From Hyphomonadaceae bacterium (lineage in GTDB: Bacteria; Pseudomonadota; Alphaproteobacteria; Caulobacterales; Aquidulcibacteraceae), in NCBI GenBank assembly GCA_021299265.1, contig JAJTGP010000046.1:1-46479 (forward strand): a DNA stretch of 46,479 nt, read 5' to 3'. The position numbers and the translations under genes were made by a program. The notes below the pieces were generated by a model that was not told where the DNA came from, did no database searches, and saw only the letters and a list, made by a program, of their open reading frames with translations. Shown here piece by piece: positions 39,934 through 46,479 of the stretch. Positions within the stretch are counted from its first letter, which is position 1, and every line of letters begins with the position of its first letter.

Positions 39934-42900
39934 GGGTAACCGATTTGCGCGTGGTCGGGTTCAAGTCCTTTGTGGACCCCGTCCATTTGAAGATTGAACC
40001 GGGCCTCACTGGCATAGTTGGACCAAATGGCTGCGGCAAATCCAATATTTTGGAATCGCTTCGTTGGGTGATGGGCGCAACCTCGGCCCGGGCGCTACGC
40101 GGCGGGGAAATGGACGATGTCATTTTCGCAGGTACTGACAAGCGTCCAGCCCGTGACATTGCCGAAGTTGTCATCAGTCTGGATAATCGCGAAGGCCGCG
40201 CCCCCGCTCCGTTTGATCAAGACCCGGTTCTGGAAGTGTCCCGGAAAATCCGTCGCGCGGCAGGCTCAAACTTCAAGATCAATGGCAAGGAGGTGCGTGC
40301 ACGCGATGTCCAGCTTCTATTTGCTGACGCTTCAACTGGGGCAAATTCACCGGCTTTGGTTCGGCAAAATCAAGTCAGCGAATTGATCAATGCCAAGCCC
40401 GAAAATCGCCGTCGCATTCTCGAAGAAGCTGCGGGTATTTCAGGTCTTTATACTCGACGTCATGAAGCCGAACTCAAACTACGCGGCGCGCAGACGAATT
40501 TGGAGCGGCTGGATGATGTGATCCAAGCGATGCAGGACCAATTGAATGGTCTACGTCGTCAGGCACGCCAAGCCACGAAATATCGCGCCGTTGCCGAAGA
40601 AATCCGCACGTTGGAAACATTCCTGTTCGCGCAACGCTATAATGAGGCCCAGTCTGCCCTCGCCCAAGCGCAAGTAAATCAGCGCAAAGCGGAGCAAGAG
40701 CTGGCCGATGCAACTTTGGCTGCCAATAAAGCTGCGGCGGCAGCAGAAAACTCAGACGAGAGCCTAGGCGGTCTGCGCGAAGAACAAGCGGTCGCAGAAG
40801 CCATCCTTCGTCGACTGGAGGGGCAACGGATCGCCTGCGAGCGTGATCTTCAAAGTGCGCGGGATGCCTTGAATGCCGCAGAAGCCGATATGATACGTAT
40901 CCGGAATGACAAGACGCGCGAACAAACCCTGTTTGAAGATGCGACCCAAAATCTCCAACTGGTATCGGAGGCTTTGGCAAACCTGCCTGATCGTAGCGCT
41001 TTGGATGGCGAGATCGAGCAGGCAAAGACCGCCACGTCTCAAGCCAATGAGCTGCGCGAAGCGGCGGAAGCTGCTTTGACTACAGCTATTTCCCAGCGCG
41101 CCGCAGCAGTCGCAGAACGCAATGCGCAGTCGCGCGCCTATGAGGATGCCAAAGCGCAATTGCGCCGTCGGCAAGAAGCGCTTGCCCGCATTGAAGCCGA
41201 AGTGGCCCGCCTCAAGCTGGCCCTGCCGAATGATGATGTGCTCGCCATTGCGCGCAAGGAAGCAGAGGCCATCAGCGACGCTGCCAATGCAGCCGCTGAG
41301 CGTGCAGACCAAAGCGAGAAAGAAGCCGAAGAGGTTGCCGCTCAAGAGACAGAGGCCCGCGAGGCCGCCCGTCAAGCGCAAAACCAGCTCGACCGCCTGA
41401 TGTCAGAACTAAAAGCGCTCGAGGCCATGACAAAAAAGCCTGTCGCAGGGTCTTGGGCCAAGGTCCTCGACACCATTCGTCCCAAAGCGGGCTATGAGCG
41501 CGCAGTAGCGGCAGCCTTTGGCGATGAATTGCAGGCAGCCCTTGACGCAAAGGCGCCATCCGCTTGGACAGGCCAAGAGGTGCGCAGCTTTGATTGGCCC
41601 AAAGAGGTCACGGCCGTGACGGACTTCATCACGCAAGTTCCCGTTCAGTTGGAAGCTCGCCTTGCTGGGATTGGATTGGTTGATAGCGCTTTGTTTGATC
41701 GCCTGACGGACTTGCCGACCGGTGGCCGCCTTGTGACGATGGAAGGCGACATGCGGCGCTGGGATGGGTTTGTTCGGCGCAAGGATGCGGTTTCATCCGC
41801 GGCGGTAGAACTTGAACAACGAAACCGCCTTGAAGCCTTGCAAGGCCAAGTGCCAGCAGCCCAAGACACCGCCCAAGGCCTAGCCAAATCTGCAGCAGAA
41901 GCACGCGCAAAAGCGGATCAAAAACGAGCTCAAGCGCGCCACGCTCGCGCAGAGGCACCCCGCGCTTTTGCAGCCGTCGCCGGAGCACGCGACCGCATCG
42001 CCCGCTTGGAAGCAGACTTTGCGAGGGCGCGAGCCAGCTTTCAACAAGCAGAGATCAGTGCTGCTGCCGCCGCCGAAGAACAAAACCAAGCGAGCCTGCT
42101 CGTTGATGTCGCCGCTGAATTGCTGGCCGCTTTGCCACCGGAAGAAGACACGAGCCAATTGAATGCGGTGCAAGGCCAAGCACAAGAGGCGCGCGCCGGG
42201 GCAAACCAAGCCCAAGCCAGTTTGAACCAAATCCTCGCCCGTGCCGGAGCCCGTGACAGCCAAGAAGCCAATCTAAAGCGCGACTTGGGTTCTTGGCAGA
42301 CCCGCTTGAAGGCCGCTGAAGCGCGGCTGACAGAACTGGATCAAGAAAGCGCCAAGGCGATGGCGCGCAAACAGGCCGCAAGCAATGCGCCGATTGACAT
42401 TGAAAAGCGCCAACGCGAACTCTTGAGCCAAGTCCCCGCCGCCCAAGCGCGCAAAGCAAAAGCTGATGACGCGCTGAGCCAAACCGAGGCCAGTATCCGC
42501 AGCCTGCGCGATCAAGACCGGGTAGCCAGCCAAGCTTTGTCAGCCGCACGAGAAGCCCGCGCCGCCGCTACCATCCGGACCGAGGCCGCTACCGAACGTC
42601 TGGCTGAACTGAGTGACGAGATCCGCCGCGCCCTACAAATGGACCCAGCCGATTGCGAACGTCGCGCGCGGGCCGCCTTGGGCGAAGCATTTGATCAAAC
42701 CACGATCCAAGCGACCGAGCAAAGGCTGGCGAAGTTACTTTATGACCGGGAGGCCATCGGCGGGGTCAATCTGCGGGCCGACGAAGAAGTGGCCGAACAA
42801 GAAGCCCGCTTAACCGCTCTGGTTGCCGATAAGGACGATCTGACTTCGGCCATCGCCAAGCTGCGTGGTGGTGTCGACCAAATCAATGAAGAGGGCAAGG

Positions 42901-43382
42901 AGCGCCTTGTTGCAGCCTTTGACACGGTGCATGGCCATTTCCGGGTCTTGTTTGAAGCCTTGTTTGACGGTGGCACAGCTGAACTGCGGCTGACGGAAAG
43001 CGATGACCCACTGGGCGGTGGCTTGGAGGTCTATGCCTGCCCGCCTGGAAAGAAGCTGCAGAGCCTGACCCTGATGAGCGGCGGTGAACAGGCGCTGACC
43101 GCTTCAGCCCTAATTTTTGCGGTGTTCCTATCCAACCCAGCGCCAATCTGCGTCCTAGACGAAGTCGACGCGCCTTTGGATGATTCCAACGTCGACCGTT
43201 ACTGCCGCTTGTTGAATGAAATGCGCCAGCGGACCGAAACTCGCTTTATCGTCATCACCCACCATCCCATCACCATGGCCCGTATGGACCGCTTGTTTGG
43301 CGTCACGATGGCAGAGCGCGGCGTGTCGCAATTGGTGAGTGTTGATTTGAGTCGCGCAGAAGCCTTGATCTCGGCAGAATAA
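39930..43382 (+). CDS. smc: Chromosome segregation protein SMC
   Basis: GIVGPNGCGKSNILESLRWVMG (Walker A), coiled coils and hinge, LMSGGEQALTASALIFAVFLSNPAPICVLDEVDAPLDDSNVDRY. ATGA overlap with the preceding gene. Confidence 0.97.
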   Translation: MRVTDLRVVGFKSFVDPVHLKIEPGLTGIVGPNGCGKSNILESLRWVMGATSARALRGGEMDDVIFAGTDKRPARDIAEVVISLDNREGRAPAPFDQDPVLEVSRKIRRAAGSNFKINGKEVRARDVQLLFADASTGANSPALVRQNQVSELINAKPENRRRILEEAAGISGLYTRRHEAELKLRGAQTNLERLDDVIQAMQDQLNGLRRQARQATKYRAVAEEIRTLETFLFAQRYNEAQSALAQAQVNQRKAEQELADATLAANKAAAAAENSDESLGGLREEQAVAEAILRRLEGQRIACERDLQSARDALNAAEADMIRIRNDKTREQTLFEDATQNLQLVSEALANLPDRSALDGEIEQAKTATSQANELREAAEAALTTAISQRAAAVAERNAQSRAYEDAKAQLRRRQEALARIEAEVARLKLALPNDDVLAIARKEAEAISDAANAAAERADQSEKEAEEVAAQETEAREAARQAQNQLDRLMSELKALEAMTKKPVAGSWAKVLDTIRPKAGYERAVAAAFGDELQAALDAKAPSAWTGQEVRSFDWPKEVTAVTDFITQVPVQLEARLAGIGLVDSALFDRLTDLPTGGRLVTMEGDMRRWDGFVRRKDAVSSAAVELEQRNRLEALQGQVPAAQDTAQGLAKSAAEARAKADQKRAQARHARAEAPRAFAAVAGARDRIARLEADFARARASFQQAEISAAAAAEEQNQASLLVDVAAELLAALPPEEDTSQLNAVQGQAQEARAGANQAQASLNQILARAGARDSQEANLKRDLGSWQTRLKAAEARLTELDQESAKAMARKQAASNAPIDIEKRQRELLSQVPAAQARKAKADDALSQTEASIRSLRDQDRVASQALSAAREARAAATIRTEAATERLAELSDEIRRALQMDPADCERRARAALGEAFDQTTIQATEQRLAKLLYDREAIGGVNLRADEEVAEQEARLTALVADKDDLTSAIAKLRGGVDQINEEGKERLVAAFDTVHGHFRVLFEALFDGGTAELRLTESDDPLGGGLEVYACPPGKKLQSLTLMSGGEQALTASALIFAVFLSNPAPICVLDEVDAPLDDSNVDRYCRLLNEMRQRTETRFIVITHHPITMARMDRLFGVTMAERGVSQLVSVDLSRAEALISAE

Positions 43383-43620
43383 GTCGGTCAAAGCCAAAGC
43401 ACCCACAATCGATTGCACAATTTTGATGCACACACCTCACGAATTTGTGACTGTTCTGCAACAAGTTTGAGTCAAAGACGCTTGCAGCGCCAATCTCGTG
43501 CGGAATTTCGGAGATTTGGATGCTCCCTGCCTTGTCATAACAATTTTGTGAGATATCGACGAAAAGTCAGTGTTTTTACAAATCTGACTTCGAGAAGTCA
43601 CCATTAAGGATAAAACATCC

Positions 43621-46125
43621 ATGAAGAAAACGATAACCTGAGCGGCGCAAGCATGCTGGCCCTTTCGGTCGCATCCGCGCTGATCGTAGCAGCTCCCCAA
43701 TTTGCCTTCGCTCAAGCGGCACCCGCAGCGGCTGATGAGCCCTCCGCAGAAGTGATCATTGTTACCGGTACACGCCGTGTGTCGCGTTCTGCTGCTGACA
43801 CCCCAGCACCGGTAGATATCATCGGCGGTGCCGAAATCGCGAAGCAAGGTGAATCCGACACGTCCAACCTGATCCGCAACTTGGTTCCGTCCTTCAACGT
43901 GAACACCCAAGCGATCAACGACGCCTCCTCTATCGTCCGTCCAGTTAACCTGCGCGGCTTGGCACCTGACCAAACCTTTGTACTGGTTAATGGTAAGCGC
44001 CGCCACCGCGCTGCCGTCATCAACTTCTTGGGCGGTGGTGTATCTGATGGTGCACAAGGTCCAGATATTTCTTCGATCCCCAGCATTGCTTTGAAGCAAG
44101 TTGAAGTTCTGCGCGATGGTGCAGCGGCTCAATACGGCTCTGACGCCATTGCCGGCGTGATGAACTTCATCCTGCGCACCGACTCGAGCGGCGCAGAAGT
44201 GGAAGCCAAGTACGGCCAATTCTACGAAGGCGATGGCACGACTTATCAAGTCGCCGGCAATTTCGGCCTCGGTCTTGGCGAGAATGGCTTTGCCAATGTC
44301 AGCCTTGAGTATCGTCAGTCTGGCGCGACCAGCCGTTCGGTCCAGCGTGGTGATGCTGCTGCTTTGGCAGCCGCTGGCAACACCGCCATTCCAAACCCAG
44401 CCCAAATCTGGGGTCAGCCAGAGTTGAAGAGCGACTATAAGGCCTTCGTCAATGCCGGGTTCGACCTTGGCAATGGCCGCAGCATCTATGCTTTCGGTAA
44501 TTATGGCACGCGCGAAACCGATGGTGGCTTCTATTATCGTAACCCAAACACCCGCGGTGGCGTGTTCTCGAACGATGGTGGCGTGACCCGTTTGGTTGCC
44601 GACACCACCCCAGGCACAGGCACCACCTGCCCTGTGATCACGATCAGTGCCGCAAATGAAGCAGCCCTGATCGCACAGGTCAAAGCTGACCCAACCTGTT
44701 TTGCCTTCATCGAGAAATTCCCCGGCGGCTTCACCCCACGCTTTGGCGATGAGTTGGTGGATTATGCCGGTGCTGTTGGGACCAAAGGCAATGTTGGCAA
44801 GTTGAACTATGACGTCAGCTTCAGCGCCGGTCGTAACGATGTGACCTTCCACATCAACAATACCATCAACGCATCCTTGGGCCCGAACTCGCCAACGGAG
44901 TTCACCCCCGGTCAGCAAATCCAAACCGAGAAGAACTTCAACATCGACTTGAGCTACGCCGTTCCAGTCAAGGGCTTTGCTTCGGACCTGAACATCGCTG
45001 GCGGCTTTGAATGGCGCAATGAAGAGTTTGAGTTGATCGCAGGTGATGCGGCTTCTTACACGGTTGGTCCTTTTGTGAACCAAGGCTTCTCGATCGGTTC
45101 GAACGGCTTCAACGGCTTCCGTCCTTCTGACGCTGGCGTTTGGGACCGCACCAATACGGCCTTCTATGTCGACTTGGAAGCCGACGTGACCGAGAAATTG
45201 GTTCTGGGTGCGGCTGTCCGTACTGAAGACTTCGACACCTTCGGCCAAACCACCAATTACAAGCTCTCGGGCCTGTTGCGGGCGACCGACGTTTTGACCT
45301 TGCGTTCGACCTATTCGACCGGTTTCCGTGCACCAACTCCGGGCCAAGCCAATGTGGTGAACACCACGACCAGCTTGATCGGCGGCGTTTTGGCTAACAC
45401 CGGCACGGTGTCGCCAACCAGCGTCTTGGGTCAATTGTTGGGCGGTAAGGAACTGAAGCCTGAAGAGTCCAAGAACTTCTCCTTGGGGGGTGCATTGGAC
45501 CTCGGTGGCCTGAAAGTTACCGTCGACTACTTCAACATCAAGATGGAAGATCGTATCCGTCTGCGTTCGGGCGTGCCTTTGACGCCAGCTCAAATCGCCG
45601 CTTTGACCCCAGCCCAATTGGCCGCCGTCAACGCGATCGGTGGTTTGACCTCTGACTTCACCAACTTCAAATATTTCGTCAATGGCGTGGACAGCACGAC
45701 CCAAGGCGTGGACTTTGTTGCGTCCTATCCGCTCGACTTGTTCGGCGGCAAGACCAGCTTGAACTTGGTGGCCAACTGGACCGAAACCGACATCACCCGT
45801 GGTGAGCGTTTGGCCGGTATCGAAGCTGATGGTTCGGCAGGTTTATTGCAGCTTGAGCAAGGCTTGCCCAAGTATCGTGGCAACATCTCGATCAACCATT
45901 ATCAAAACAAGTGGAGCGTTTCGGCTCGCCTGAACTATTATGGCGAATATTACGACCCACATGCCGATGACCCAACGCTGCCAATCTATGCAGACGCACA
46001 AGTTACCTTCGACACCGAAGTTGGTTATGACCTGACCGACAAGTTGAAGATCTCGGTGGGTGCCGACAATCTGTTCGACAGCTACCCAACCAGCAACCCC
46101 TCGTATGATGGACAAGTCCTTAGAC
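43621..46125 (+). pseudogene. TonB-dependent receptor, apparently frameshifted in the signal peptide and 3'-truncated by an IS110-family insertion
   Basis: Plug motifs LRGLAPDQTFVLVNGKRRH and VEVLRDGAAAQYGSDAIAGVMNF; body open to 46199 but receptor-like sequence ends near SYPTSNPSYDG. End coordinate approximate. Confidence 0.8.
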
Positions 46126-46309
46126 AAGGGTGTTTAAGGATAGTGACTGTCCAGCCTGAGTTATGCGCCTCAGTATCTAGAATACGTCGTCAAGCATAGG
46201 CGGGCAGTCATTTGTTTAATCTCCGAACAGTTGCCTGAGCTGTCGGAGGCCTAGCTAAGGGTTATCTTGGCGTGGCTTCTGGCAAGCTCGTATGCACGAG
46301 GAGGGAGCT
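46116..46309 (+). ncRNA. Candidate bridge RNA region of the IS110 element
   Basis: Consecutive stem-loops: 10-bp hairpin 46117-46126/46131-46140; long stem 46144-46158/46197-46210 enclosing an internal loop and terminal hairpin 46173-46176/46182-46185; hairpin 46221-46230/46240-46248. Position matches IS110-group bridge RNAs. Confidence 0.5.
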
Positions 46310-46479
46310 ATGACAGAGACACAAAAACCATCTTCTAGACCCTTTATTGGGATCGACGTTGCCAAATATCGCTTTGACGGGGCCAGTTCTTCTGGGCCTA
46401 TCATTGGACTTCACGTGCGGGAGCTACCCAGATTGGTTGACTGGGTAGAAAGCCAGAATCCGCAATTGGTGACGCTAGA
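46310..46479 (+). CDS. Partial IS110-family transposase (DEDD/RuvC-like N-terminus)
   Basis: MTETQKPSSRPFIGIDVAKYRFDGASSSGPIIGLHVRELPRLVDWVESQNPQLVTL; GIDVAK is the IS110 N-terminal motif. Confidence 0.88.
   Translation, partial: MTETQKPSSRPFIGIDVAKYRFDGASSSGPIIGLHVRELPRLVDWVESQNPQLVTL

Larger units (their letters stand above)
46105..46479 (+). mobile_element. IS110-family insertion sequence, left end (partial; boundary approximate)
   Basis: Loss of TBDR sequence, about 200-nt structured non-coding leader, then IS110-type transposase N-terminus. Confidence 0.75.

Noticed and set aside
43437-45704. 755-aa open frame antisense to the right-hand TBDR
   Set aside because: No recognisable domain; it is the codon-bias shadow of the receptor frame, which carries clear TBDR motifs.

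Overview
This is a GC-moderate alphaproteobacterial chromosome segment, most like Caulobacterales/Hyphomonadales. The evidence is a CcrM-type methyltransferase, a tRNA-His with A73 and no encoded G-1, and several TonB-dependent receptors (TBDRs). It holds a complete minus-strand cbb3 oxidase operon (ccoN-O-Q-P-G-H-I-S), followed by the 5' end of a Na+/solute-symporter-type sensor gene. The middle is metabolic and housekeeping: lytic transglycosylase, acyl-CoA dehydrogenase, FAD oxidoreductase, tRNA-His, M16 peptidase, gamma-glutamyltransferase, TBDR, acyl-CoA synthetase plus methyltransferase, nadE, MATE. A chromosome-maintenance block follows: rnhB, ccrM, histidine kinase, mutY, DUF721, two dsbA-like genes, smc. 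The right edge is a TBDR gene that looks doubly broken, with an apparent frameshift in the signal peptide and a 3' truncation by an IS110-family element. The roughly 200-nt leader of that element can fold like a bridge RNA. Other points for follow-up: four GANTC sites in 47 bp in front of ccrM, a ccoI reading frame with no ATG/GTG/TTG start before its metal-binding motif, a secreted protein with four NPP-x3-GG-x-G repeats, a probable catalytically dead M48-like protein, and a CtrA-like box overlapping a GANTC site. All calls were made by eye from sequence and the supplied ORF track; no database search was run.
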